Program-made: the position numbers and the translations under genes | Shown: in pieces, positions 1 through 6,560 of the stretch | How positions within the stretch are numbered: the stretch's first letter is position 1 | Layout: each line of letters opens with the position of its first letter | The notes under the pieces: model-generated | The model's database searches: none | Seen by the model: only the letters and a program-made list of their open reading frames with translations | Told to the model about the DNA's origin: nothing | NCBI GenBank assembly: GCA_002423495.1 | Contig: DIWN01000023.1 | Coordinates: 1 to 7,001 of the forward strand | Reading direction: 5' to 3' | DNA from: Anaerolineaceae bacterium UBA6105 | GTDB taxonomy: Bacteria; Chloroflexota; Anaerolineae; Anaerolineales; Anaerolineaceae | Length of the DNA stretch: 7,001 nt

Positions 1-1969
1 TTTCCACGGTGAAAGGTCCGCTGACGCGCACGCGTTTGTTATCTTCATACGGCTGGTCATAGAGCAGCTCGGTATCCGCCCGCCGCGCGATGGAAGCATC
101 GATCTCCTGCTGGCGCTGGCGACGCAGCGACCACCATTCTTCCACCAGCTTCCAGGCTGCAGAGCCAGGTGTGATTCCCGCTGTTTTTAATGCTTTTTCG
201 GTTTCGGTGCGCTCTTTGTCACTCTGGTACGATGAGGGCAGGCGGGGAATTTCCCATTCCTGCCAGTTCTTCGCAGCAACCCGGTTGATCTTTTCCCGCA
301 GCGCTTCCAGTTGCGGCTGCCATTTCTCATGAATTACATCGATTTCTTCGTTGTTGGCGATGGATTTGAGCGTGATGTGCGGCACGCGCTTATACACAAA
401 GCCTTTTTTGATATCCCCGGTCGTGGGCAGCAGGGGCGAGGGCGGAAGCTGCGCGTTGAGTTCAGCCTCTTTGAGCAGGCCTTCCGGAGAATCACTCAGC
501 AGGTAATAGGGGTAGCGCCCGGCCATGAGACGGGTGCGCGCCAGGGCGATCGCCACGCGCGAAGTGTCAATGGTGATCCAGCGGCGCCCCCACTGCTCGG
601 CCACGTAAGCAGTGGTGCCGCTGCCGCAGGTGGGGTCGAGCACCAGGTCACCCGGGTCGGTGGTCATTAAAATACATCTTTCAACAACAAAATTTGATGT
701 TTCCACAACATAACTTCTTTGCATCGGTCCAGAAGTATCAGTCCAAATATTTTTTATTTCTTCTACTGGAAAATCATTGTAATATCTTATGTAGCCCAAG
801 GTGGAACCAGCAGAACTTATTCTGTTAGCAATGGCTAATCTTTCCATTCCGTCCAAAGTGGTTTTCCACGTATTATTTTGACCAGGATGGAAATTTTTAT
901 TTAAATAATTAAACACAAATCCTGATGAACCTTGAGATTTTAAGTTGTCAATCCTAAATATCCTTGTTTCAAAAGGAACTGAAGAAGGGTTTTGTAATTC
1001 GTCTTCAGTCATTAACCTTCGATTACCATCTGGGAATTCAATTTTATTATAAACGGTAAAATCTTCACTGCCGAAAGGCTTAACTCTAAAAAAAGGCCTA
1101 TATTTTACATGATCAATATTTTTAGCATACCAAATAAGATAGTCGTTCTGCCTGGATAATATATTTGTCCTAAATCCACTTGTAGTAATAAAACTTATTT
1201 CTCTGCAAAAATTTCCACTTCCAAACACCTCATCCATCAGGCAGCGTACCAGGTGAACATTTTCATCTCCGATTTGTACGAACACACTGCCACTCTCAGT
1301 TAGCAGCTCTCTGGCCACGGTCAGGCGGTCGCGCAGGTAGGAAAGGTATGAATGAATGCCAAGTTCCCAGGTATCACGAAAGGCTTTAATCTGCTCCGGC
1401 TGGCGGGTGAGGTCTTCCTCTTTCCCGTCCTTCACGTCGCGTTTGCGCGTGCTCACCTGCCAGTTCGAGCCAAACTTGATTCCATAGGGCGGGTCCATGT
1501 AAATCATCTGCACCTTGCCCTTGAGAGCTTCTTTTTCGGCTAACGACGTCATCACCAGCAGGCTGTCACCCAGGATCATGCGATTGGACCAGTTCTGTTC
1601 GTGGTGGTAAAAATCGACCAGGTCCTCAAAGGAAATATTATTAAAGTCGTTAAAGAGGGCAGGCTGCTGGTCGGTTTCGTTCTCTGCCTGCGCCTGCTGG
1701 CGCACGTTTTCAATAATGGCTTGCGGCGAAATTTTCTCCTGGATGTAGATGGGCACGGCGGGCACTTCCAGCGGGTGCTGATCCTGCTCGTCTTTGCCCT
1801 TCCAGACAAGCTGCGGGTCGAGCGAAGGGTCGCGCGGGTAGAGAATGGTCTTGGGCGCTTTTTCCTCATCCGCAACGAAATCGCGCAGTTCCTCGGTGGG
1901 GATGTTGGCACGTTTGTCGGCGTGGCGGGTGGCGGTGATGGGGGTGGTTGAGGTTTTCTTGGGTGGCAT
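1..1969 (-). CDS. Site-specific adenine DNA methyltransferase (Mod subunit of a type III-like R-M system), C-terminus beyond window
   Basis: Role (family knowledge): transfers a methyl group from S-adenosylmethionine to adenine N6 in the recognition site, protecting host DNA from the partner nuclease. Seen: an open frame of 656 codons from ATG at 1969 through the left edge without a stop. The start is backed by AGGAG (1975-1979), 5 nt upstream. Residues 126-139 match the usual lead-in (NWSNRMILGDSLLV). Motif IV is DPPYG at 159-163. The SAM-binding motif is DPTCGSGTT at 445-453. The order IV, target-recognition region, motif I is that of beta-class enzymes. Residues 540-630 are charged and helix-rich. 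Mod proteins paired with BPTD_3080-type nucleases are, from memory, about 900-1000 residues, so roughly a third is missing through the window edge, not through mutation. Oddity: codons about 243-434 are AT-rich, unlike both flanks. It lies last in the locus, 121 nt after the 164-residue gene, so may be co-transcribed or have its own promoter. Confidence 0.93.
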   Translation of the reverse strand, partial: MPPKKTSTTPITATRHADKRANIPTEELRDFVADEEKAPKTILYPRDPSLDPQLVWKGKDEQDQHPLEVPAVPIYIQEKISPQAIIENVRQQAQAENETDQQPALFNDFNNISFEDLVDFYHHEQNWSNRMILGDSLLVMTSLAEKEALKGKVQMIYMDPPYGIKFGSNWQVSTRKRDVKDGKEEDLTRQPEQIKAFRDTWELGIHSYLSYLRDRLTVARELLTESGSVFVQIGDENVHLVRCLMDEVFGSGNFCREISFITTSGFRTNILSRQNDYLIWYAKNIDHVKYRPFFRVKPFGSEDFTVYNKIEFPDGNRRLMTEDELQNPSSVPFETRIFRIDNLKSQGSSGFVFNYLNKNFHPGQNNTWKTTLDGMERLAIANRISSAGSTLGYIRYYNDFPVEEIKNIWTDTSGPMQRSYVVETSNFVVERCILMTTDPGDLVLDPTCGSGTTAYVAEQWGRRWITIDTSRVAIALARTRLMAGRYPYYLLSDSPEGLLKEAELNAQLPPSPLLPTTGDIKKGFVYKRVPHITLKSIANNEEIDVIHEKWQPQLEALREKINRVAAKNWQEWEIPRLPSSYQSDKERTETEKALKTAGITPGSAAWKLVEEWWSLRRQRQQEIDASIARRADTELLYDQPYEDNKRVRVSGPFTVE
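668..1250 (-). other. AT-rich target-recognition region inside the methyltransferase gene, probable recombinational import
   Basis: This part of the methyltransferase frame (about residues 240-434) lies between catalytic motif IV and SAM motif I, where beta-class enzymes carry their target-recognition domain. Hand counts of G+C: 43/60 at 601-660, 16/60 at 661-720, 14/60 at 1081-1140 and 36/60 at 1381-1440. Codons change too: AGA, ATA, TTA and AAT dominate inside, CGC, CTG and GAC outside. The left boundary is abrupt, at the ATG-ACC-ACC codons ending near 659-667. The right boundary is gradual, about 1240-1305. The reading frame stays intact, so the enzyme is probably functional with a changed specificity. 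Boundaries are approximate. Confidence 0.7.
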
Positions 1970-1974
1970 GGCAA

Positions 1975-1979
1975 CTCCT
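1975..1979 (-). promoter_or_regulatory. Ribosome binding site of the methyltransferase gene
   Basis: AGGAG on the minus strand, separated by TTGCC (5 nt) from the ATG at 1969. It fixes the start of the methyltransferase, which would otherwise be hard to place because the frame has further in-frame codons upstream. Confidence 0.75.
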
Positions 1980-2005
1980 GATCAGTAAATGGTTACTGGA
2001 ACCAT
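1978..2005. promoter_or_regulatory. Three overlapping palindromes just upstream of the methyltransferase ribosome binding site
   Basis: Three perfect inverted repeats share bases here. CTGATCAG (1978-1985) overlaps the Shine-Dalgarno sequence. CAGTAA-ATGG-TTACTG (1983-1998) has 6-bp arms and a 4-nt loop. ATGGTT-ACTGG-AACCAT (1989-2005) has 6-bp arms and a 5-nt loop. The last two cannot form together, because TTACTG and ATGG are used by both. They could be an operator for a DNA-binding regulator, or alternative hairpins in the mRNA leader that control access to the ribosome binding site. The palindromes are seen; the role is inference. Confidence 0.4.
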
Positions 2006-2006
2006 A

Positions 2007-2034
2007 TTGTAATTATCAAGTAAAGTGCTATAAT
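2007..2034 (+). promoter_or_regulatory. Candidate plus-strand (antisense) promoter in the gap before the methyltransferase gene
   Basis: On the plus strand TTGTAA (2007-2012) is followed after 16 nt by a perfect TATAAT (2029-2034), preceded by TG one base upstream, making an extended -10 (TGCTATAAT). A transcript would start near 2041 and run rightward, antisense to the end of the 164-residue gene. The surrounding DNA is AT-rich, so a chance match is possible. No convincing plus-strand gene lies downstream; only a 13-codon frame at 2052-2093 is seen. Confidence 0.3.
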
Positions 2035-2082
2035 CATATTAGCTCATCTACCATGTGTAGAAGGAGTAACGACGACCGTCTG

Positions 2083-2105
2083 GCTGAACGCTAGGCGGCG
2101 TTAGC
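2083..2105. repeat. Hairpin overlapping the stop codon of the 164-residue gene
   Basis: Plus strand: GCT-g-AACGC, loop TAGGCG, GCGTT-AGC, that is an 8-bp stem with one bulged base and a 6-nt loop. It includes the stop codon of the small gene. Read on the minus strand there is no T-run after it, so it is not a normal terminator for the operon. Read on the plus strand it is followed by TTTAATAT, which could weakly end an antisense transcript started near 2041. Confidence 0.3.
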
Positions 2106-2585
2106 TTTAATATAAGCTTCATATTCTTCAATCAGTTTCCTTTTGTGATGTGGCCAGGTTATGGGATATGCGGACCAGAACAAGTCATACCCTTGCCTTC
2201 TGGCAATTACCACAAGATAATCAGCCGAATCCAGTAAAATACATGCTCTTTTTTCATGATCCCTGAGATTTTCCCAGATTTTGATATCCGGATCGTTGCA
2301 GTTTTCTATAACAGGACGAGGCCACTTGATTCGTTCACAGCGTCTCAAATCTGGTGTCCGATCATCTTCGCTTTTTCCTTCTGAGATTATATGCCAGAAA
2401 GTAGCCTCTTTCCCTAAATACATTGGATGCTTTTTCAATGCCAATTTTCGACCTTGAAATTTCGGCTGATCGTCAACAAAATCTTTGGTAAAAAAGTTGT
2501 AGATAACTTCAAGATATCTGTCCCAGTTTCCGTCATACTCATCAAAAAGAACCAAATCTGGCAACCATGTCACGTTTGTGGTCAT
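2091..2585 (-). CDS. Conserved hypothetical protein, possible BECR-fold (RelE/colicin D/EndoU-like) nuclease, 164 aa
   Basis: Function unproven. The sequence resembles a family of small bacterial proteins of unknown role. Seen: no signal peptide or membrane segment. There is a compact conserved-looking core: ATFWHII (61-67, His65), Glu69, DLRRCERIKW (79-88) with several arginines, YLVVIARRQGYDLFWSAY (123-140), then a basic-acidic helix to the end. A His, then Arg-rich strands, then a (S/T)AY strand is the pattern of BECR-type RNases. That link is inference from pattern only. Start choice: TTG at 2615 and ATG at 2600 are also possible, but ATG at 2585 has GAGG (2591-2594) 5 nt upstream. ATG 2600 would overlap the DUF3800 stop as TAATG. 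Either way the gene is coupled to its upstream neighbour. It is AT-rich (20/60 G+C at 2101-2160), unlike the restriction gene. It could be a toxin-like effector or an accessory protein of the R-M system. Confidence 0.8.
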   Translation of the reverse strand: MTTNVTWLPDLVLFDEYDGNWDRYLEVIYNFFTKDFVDDQPKFQGRKLALKKHPMYLGKEATFWHIISEGKSEDDRTPDLRRCERIKWPRPVIENCNDPDIKIWENLRDHEKRACILLDSADYLVVIARRQGYDLFWSAYPITWPHHKRKLIEEYEAYIKANAA

Positions 2586-2590
2586 GAGAT

Positions 2591-2594
2591 CCTC
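2591..2594 (-). promoter_or_regulatory. Ribosome binding site deciding the start of the 164-residue gene
   Basis: GAGG on the minus strand lies 5 nt before ATG 2585. The alternative starts at 2600 (ATG) and 2615 (TTG) have no purine-rich motif at a proper distance. This favours a protein starting MTTNVTWLPD. Confidence 0.55.
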
Positions 2595-2599
2595 ATTCA

Positions 2600-3295
2600 T
2601 TATGATGCATGCCAATAGAACAAATTAACTTTGTCTTCTCTATACAATGTGCTTTGTGTAAGACGATATCCCGATCTATCTCTAAATCTCTGAACAATCG
2701 AACTCTTTGCATGGCTGGTATCCAAACCTCGATTTGCATAGGAGATTGCCCCAATTAAGAGGTCTGTTAATTGCAACAACTCAATTTCATGTGAGCGAAC
2801 AGTTTGAAGTCTTTCAATAATTGATCGAGAAAAATCATATCGGTTATTGCATAGGACATCATGCAATTTCGCCGCTTTTTGTGCGCTTTTTGTGTCTTTA
2901 ATATCGATATAGATGCGGTAAGTCGCATTGGGACTGATGATAATTTTTAGCATATCAAAATACATTTTGTAATAAAAATCATCATGGCTCTGATTGAATT
3001 CAGCATGCCGTAGCTTCGCTTTATCAGGAACAATCAATGCTCGAAAGTGCAGATCGCTATTATCAAAGAAATAGTCAATTAAATCCAAATAGAAATGGAG
3101 TTTTGCAGGTGATACTTTTGTCCATTTGATTTCAAAATTTTGCTTGAGTGAATGTTGTCTTTTGATTTCGCGGATGCGGATTGCAATTTCTTTGGATTTG
3201 TCTAACGGGCACCAAATTGCACCAAGGACCATCACATCCTGCTGATCTTTTTCCAAATGACAGCTTTCATCGCAATAAATGTTATAGATCTGCAT
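2600..3295 (-). CDS. DUF3800 domain protein, putative RNase H-fold nuclease-like accessory protein, 231 aa
   Basis: DUF3800 proteins are widespread, often lie in defence islands and near mobile elements, and have no settled activity. Seen: the N-terminal strand with Asp-Glu-Ser at residues 9-11 (YCDES), a second acidic/basic site EIKW (55-58), an Asp-bearing strand RIYIDIKDT (127-135), and the C-terminal helix ELLQLTDLLIGAISY (172-186) with Gln175 and Asp178. The spaced acidic residues on predicted strands suggest an RNase H-like metal site; that is inference. Length is typical for the family. The start at ATG 3295 has a good Shine-Dalgarno, and the gene overlaps the end of the restriction gene by 14 nt, so the two are in one transcript and probably coupled. 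Base composition is AT-rich (13/60 G+C at 2941-3000), in contrast to the restriction gene, consistent with separate acquisition. It has no signal peptide or membrane segment and should be cytoplasmic. Confidence 0.85.
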   Translation of the reverse strand: MQIYNIYCDESCHLEKDQQDVMVLGAIWCPLDKSKEIAIRIREIKRQHSLKQNFEIKWTKVSPAKLHFYLDLIDYFFDNSDLHFRALIVPDKAKLRHAEFNQSHDDFYYKMYFDMLKIIISPNATYRIYIDIKDTKSAQKAAKLHDVLCNNRYDFSRSIIERLQTVRSHEIELLQLTDLLIGAISYANRGLDTSHAKSSIVQRFRDRSGYRLTQSTLYREDKVNLFYWHAS

Positions 3296-6200
3296 TCATC
3301 ACTCCCTTAAATAACTTTCCCGCACTATCCACAATTTCACTGCTGACAAACGTCAAAATGCTGTTCTTCACATTCCACGGATCAGTCACTTCCAGGAATG
3401 CCCATTGTCCGAATCCACCATGATTGTTGACCGCCGGCACCCATAAGTTGCAGGCTGTGGCGGTTTTGGCAGCTTTTTCTTTCTTCTCGCGCCCGCTCAC
3501 TTCGATGATGAGATTCAAGGGTTCACCGCTAGTTTTGATGCGGACGATGAAATCCGGTTCGAAATCGTGCTCTTCGCCGTTGAGGGTGTAGGGTATGTAG
3601 AAGCCCAGGTTCTGGTTTTTCACATAGCACAGCACTTCGGGCATCTCTTCCAGCGATTGTGCCACTTTTTGTTCCCAGGTGCCGGTGTCGGCGACCACAT
3701 GCGAAACGTGGCATTTAGCCGGGTCGGTGGTCCAAGTGGGCAGCACGGTATCGAAATCTACATAGCGAGTGGAGCCGATGGGGTCATACGGGCGCAAGAT
3801 GGGGCGCAGCAGTTTTCGTTCCGAATGGGTCGCGGCGATGGAGCGATAAATGTGCTCTGCGGCTTCGTGCGCCAGTTCGGTCAGCAAGAGCATTTGCGGG
3901 AATGTATTGTCTTTGCAGGTCACACAGGTTTGCCGCCACTGCCGGGCGATCTTGAGCAGCTGCGGGAACAGCCAGGGGCGAGCATTACCATCATCGTCGC
4001 GAAAAAATTTATCCAACACCAGACTTGCCAGGAAGAAATCAATCTCCTGTTCACGACGTTCTTTTAACCCATACAGGGTGTGCATTTTACTCTCACCCAA
4101 AATGGAAGCCATCTCGGTTCTGGTGGGCAGGCTCTGGGTGGAGAGCACCATGGCTGCCTCTTTGCCAAATGCTGCAGAGAGCTGCTCGGATTGAACATCA
4201 TAACGGTAACCAGTCACGTGCGGGAAGGTGATCTCGCATGTCTGGCGGTTTTCTAGCGCGCGCACGTGGGTGACGCGCGCCGGCGGTTTGGGTTCCGGGT
4301 TGGAGCCCGAACAGGGGATGAAGGAGAACGGCACACCATACACTTCAGCATATTCTGGTTCGTAAGCGTCAAATTCAGCCGAATGTCCGTTGAGTTCCAG
4401 CCGTTGGCGGCTGACTGCGTGGTTCATGCGGCGCAGACCACGCCCGACCACCTGCTCACACAACAACTGCGTGCCAAAGGCGCGCACGCCGAGGATATGG
4501 GTGACAGTAGAGGCGTCCCAGCCTTCCGTGAGCATGGACACCGAAACGACGCATTTCACCTGCTCGCCCAGCCGACCGGATTTTCCAACCGTGTTCATCA
4601 CTTCGCGCAGTAAATCCTCATCCGTGAGCGATTCCACATCCCGCCCTGGGAAGCGGATCTTATACTCTTCTTTGAAACGCTCAATTTCAGTGGCGGCGAT
4701 TTTTTTGAATTCATCGCTCAATGCCTCGCCAGATTCAAGCTGCTCGCTGTCTACCAGGATGGTATTGGGTCTGGGCAGCCATGTGGCGCCATTCACATTG
4801 GTTAGCAGAGGCAGTTTGCCGGGTACGAGCACGGTCGTCCCATCCGGAAGGTTTTTTTGCCACCCGGCGATATAGTTGTAAACCATACGAGAAACATTGG
4901 TGTTGTTGCACACCACAATGAAAACCGGCGGCGTCAAGCCTTTTGAAAGCGCATCTGCATCCTGAGACCATAGAGCATAATAGCGGGCATAGTTGGCATA
5001 TAAACTTTGTAGCGCCCCTTCCAGTTCCACCGGCAATTTAGGCTCATCTTCCACCGCTTCGGTCTTGCGTCCCTTTTTGGGCAGATGTTCGCGAATGCGC
5101 GGCCAGATATCCCGGTAGGTTGGCAATTCCCCGGTCATCGAATCATCCGAAATTGGCACTCGCGGCACCTTTACAATGCCGGATTCGATGGCGTCGATGA
5201 GTGAGAAATCGGAGACGACCCAGGGGAAGAGTGTCCCTTCCGGATAGCCTGATCCGCGCAAGAAAAAGGGAGTGGCTGAAAGATCATAGACGGCCTTGAT
5301 GCCGATCTTATTTTTGACCGCCTCGAGCCCGGAAATCCAGATGCGCGCCTGTTCTTCGCGTTTTTCGGCTTCGCGGCGCTCGTCGCCGGTCAGTTTTTCA
5401 CCACCGTCTTCGGGTTTGTGGCGGTAACAGTGGTGGGCTTCGTCATTGATCACGATGATATTGTGCTTGTTGCCCAGCTCACGGCAGACGCGGCGCACCA
5501 TCTGATCGGGCGTTTCGGTGAAGGGACTGTCTTCACCCTGTGTCAGGATTTCTTTGGTTAATTTGCCGGCGGAGATGCGCTCATGCAGCATGAAGGCATG
5601 AAAATTGGTGATCACCATTTTGGCTTTTCCTAGCTCGGGCAGCAGATCCACTGGAACCAGGTCATGCTGACGGTAATAGTTATTGGGGTCGGAGGGCAGG
5701 AGCACCCGCAACCGGTCGCGAATAGTAATGCCGGGAGTGACGATGAGGAACGCATCCGAGAAGCGCGCATCCTGCGGGTTGGCGAGCTTATTCAGCGTCT
5801 GCCAGGCAATCAACATAGCAATCACCAGGGTTTTACCGCTGCCGGTGGCCATTTTGAAAGCGATGCGGTAGAGTAAAGAATTTGCTGCCTGGTTGGCTTC
5901 TCTCAGGCTAGTTTCGATCCAGGCATCGCCATACTTTCCGGCCACTTCTGTAATGTAGATTGCCGTTTCCAGCGCCTCGACCTGGCAAAAAAACAATTTG
6001 TGTTCGCGTTGCGGGTTTGTCCAATACTCCAACAGCCGACGAGAAATATTGGTTACGCCCTGATATTTCCCCTGGCGCCAGATGGTAACCCTTTCACGGA
6101 CGCGATTAATGAATTTATTCTCTTCAATGCGGTCTGCAGTCCACTCCGTATCGAAAGAAAATTGTTTTGTGTTCTTCTTGCGTGGTTGCGGGATGGGCAC

Positions 6201-6329
6201 AAAATAAGAGCTAATACGGCGAGCTTCGATGATCTCGTCGGTGATACCGTCTTCAGAAAATTTAAAATGGCGCTGCGGTTCTTCAAATGGTGAATTAATG
6301 ACCGGATTTTCGATGACAACCTGTTTCAT
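3282..6329 (-). CDS. Type III-like restriction endonuclease subunit (DEAH helicase plus C-terminal nuclease, BPTD_3080-type), 1015 aa
   Basis: Role (family knowledge): ATP-driven translocase that, with its methyltransferase partner, recognises unmodified DNA and cleaves it. Seen: Walker A ATGSGKT at 161-167, DEAH at 296-299, motif III SAT at 351-353, MLTEGWDA at 599-606 (motif V region), and Q-VV-GRGLRR at 626-634 (motif VI, arginine finger). These form a complete superfamily 2 helicase. The C-terminus has a nuclease-like segment: EPDF (924-927), then a strand ending IIEVSG (941-946). This is a PD-(D/E)xK pattern in which the usual Lys is Ser945; Lys949 and Lys950 follow. The stretch WVPAVNNHGGFGQWAF (963-978) is typical of this family's end. 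Length is full. ATG 6329 is the first start; AAGGGG lies 11 nt upstream, rather far. It is the first gene of the locus, behind a good promoter, and its end overlaps the DUF3800 gene. Most of it is GC-rich (36/60 at 5341-5400). Confidence 0.92.
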   Translation of the reverse strand: MKQVVIENPVINSPFEEPQRHFKFSEDGITDEIIEARRISSYFVPIPQPRKKNTKQFSFDTEWTADRIEENKFINRVRERVTIWRQGKYQGVTNISRRLLEYWTNPQREHKLFFCQVEALETAIYITEVAGKYGDAWIETSLREANQAANSLLYRIAFKMATGSGKTLVIAMLIAWQTLNKLANPQDARFSDAFLIVTPGITIRDRLRVLLPSDPNNYYRQHDLVPVDLLPELGKAKMVITNFHAFMLHERISAGKLTKEILTQGEDSPFTETPDQMVRRVCRELGNKHNIIVINDEAHHCYRHKPEDGGEKLTGDERREAEKREEQARIWISGLEAVKNKIGIKAVYDLSATPFFLRGSGYPEGTLFPWVVSDFSLIDAIESGIVKVPRVPISDDSMTGELPTYRDIWPRIREHLPKKGRKTEAVEDEPKLPVELEGALQSLYANYARYYALWSQDADALSKGLTPPVFIVVCNNTNVSRMVYNYIAGWQKNLPDGTTVLVPGKLPLLTNVNGATWLPRPNTILVDSEQLESGEALSDEFKKIAATEIERFKEEYKIRFPGRDVESLTDEDLLREVMNTVGKSGRLGEQVKCVVSVSMLTEGWDASTVTHILGVRAFGTQLLCEQVVGRGLRRMNHAVSRQRLELNGHSAEFDAYEPEYAEVYGVPFSFIPCSGSNPEPKPPARVTHVRALENRQTCEITFPHVTGYRYDVQSEQLSAAFGKEAAMVLSTQSLPTRTEMASILGESKMHTLYGLKERREQEIDFFLASLVLDKFFRDDDGNARPWLFPQLLKIARQWRQTCVTCKDNTFPQMLLLTELAHEAAEHIYRSIAATHSERKLLRPILRPYDPIGSTRYVDFDTVLPTWTTDPAKCHVSHVVADTGTWEQKVAQSLEEMPEVLCYVKNQNLGFYIPYTLNGEEHDFEPDFIVRIKTSGEPLNLIIEVSGREKKEKAAKTATACNLWVPAVNNHGGFGQWAFLEVTDPWNVKNSILTFVSSEIVDSAGKLFKGVMNADL
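3302..3308 (-). promoter_or_regulatory. Ribosome binding site of the DUF3800 gene, inside the restriction gene
   Basis: AAGGGAG on the minus strand ends 6 nt before ATG 3295 and lies within the last codons of the restriction gene. It supports an overlapping, coupled start. Confidence 0.6.
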
Positions 6330-6375
6330 GGATTATAAGACCCCTTGAAATGATTCCCTCTGGTAAAAGAATGAA

Positions 6376-6388
6376 AACCTGCGAGGTT
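6376..6388 (-). repeat. Small hairpin in the leader of the restriction gene
   Basis: On the minus strand AACCT-CGC-AGGTT forms a 5-bp stem with a 3-nt loop, followed by TT and then CATTCTTTT. It lies between the likely transcription start and the restriction gene. It could be a weak pause or attenuator; the short stem makes chance quite possible. Confidence 0.2.
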
Positions 6389-6406
6389 ATAAAATTTGAT
6401 ATTTTA

Positions 6407-6436
6407 ATTATAGTACAGTACAAAAAACCATTTCAA
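6407..6436 (-). promoter_or_regulatory. Candidate sigma70-type promoter of the R-M operon
   Basis: On the minus strand TTGAAA (6436-6431) is followed after 18 nt by a perfect TATAAT (6412-6407). Transcription would begin near 6400, leaving a leader of about 70 nt before ATG 6329. The spacer contains the 9-bp palindrome GTACTGTAC, next to the -10, a possible operator. This is the best promoter match facing the restriction gene. Confidence 0.55.
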
Positions 6437-6478
6437 ACGGGTTGAGTAATGCAACCTCACTTCGGGAATCGATCAGCA

Positions 6479-6511
6479 TATGGTGAGATCCCTCGCTACG
6501 CTTGGGATGAC
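6479..6511 (+). repeat. Short dispersed repeat A, copy 1
   Basis: Begins with the 18-mer TATGGTGAGATCCCTCGC, found again exactly at 6561-6578, and ends in GGGATGAC. ATCCC (6488-6492) and GGGAT (6504-6508) can pair around an 11-nt loop. It looks like a copy of a genome-wide intergenic hairpin repeat (REP or MITE-like); the wider distribution is inference. Its end overlaps repeat B copy 1. Confidence 0.6.
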
Positions 6512-6536
6512 ATATGAATCAGGTTAGTGGATGCCC
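6504..6536 (+). repeat. Short dispersed repeat B, copy 1
   Basis: A 33-nt stretch from GGGATGAC to GCCC matching 6672-6704 at 28 of 33 positions by hand alignment. A weaker partial echo (GGTTAGTG) is seen at 6548-6555. It begins within the end of repeat A, so A and B may be parts of one longer composite element. Confidence 0.5.
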
Positions 6537-6560
6537 TATTGTGGGCTGGTTAGTGTTGCT

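Noticed and set aside
311..670. 119-residue plus-strand frame opposite the methyltransferase
   Set aside because: It is a shadow of the GC-rich catalytic half, including the SAM motif, in the opposite strand.
1576..1974. 132-residue Pro/Arg/Ser-rich minus-strand frame
   Set aside because: It overlaps the start of the methyltransferase in another frame; its low-complexity composition is that of an out-of-frame reading, and the methyltransferase frame has recognisable motifs.
2052..2093. 13-codon plus-strand peptide frame (ATG to TAG)
   Set aside because: Too short to distinguish from chance, with no Shine-Dalgarno at a proper distance, although it lies downstream of the candidate antisense promoter.
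2083..2105. Integron attC-like site after the 164-residue gene
   Set aside because: The hairpin loosely recalls one half of an attC site (TAAC and GTTCAGCC), but the consensus core sites and the second half are missing and there is no integrase.
3567..4067. 166-residue plus-strand frame opposite the restriction gene, and other plus-strand frames at 4266-4875
   Set aside because: All are antisense to conserved codons of the helicase-nuclease and show no recognisable domain or ribosome binding site.
6332..6337. TATAAT immediately upstream of the restriction gene start
   Set aside because: No -35 at a suitable distance, and the start point would fall at or inside the start codon; the promoter at 6407-6436 is better.
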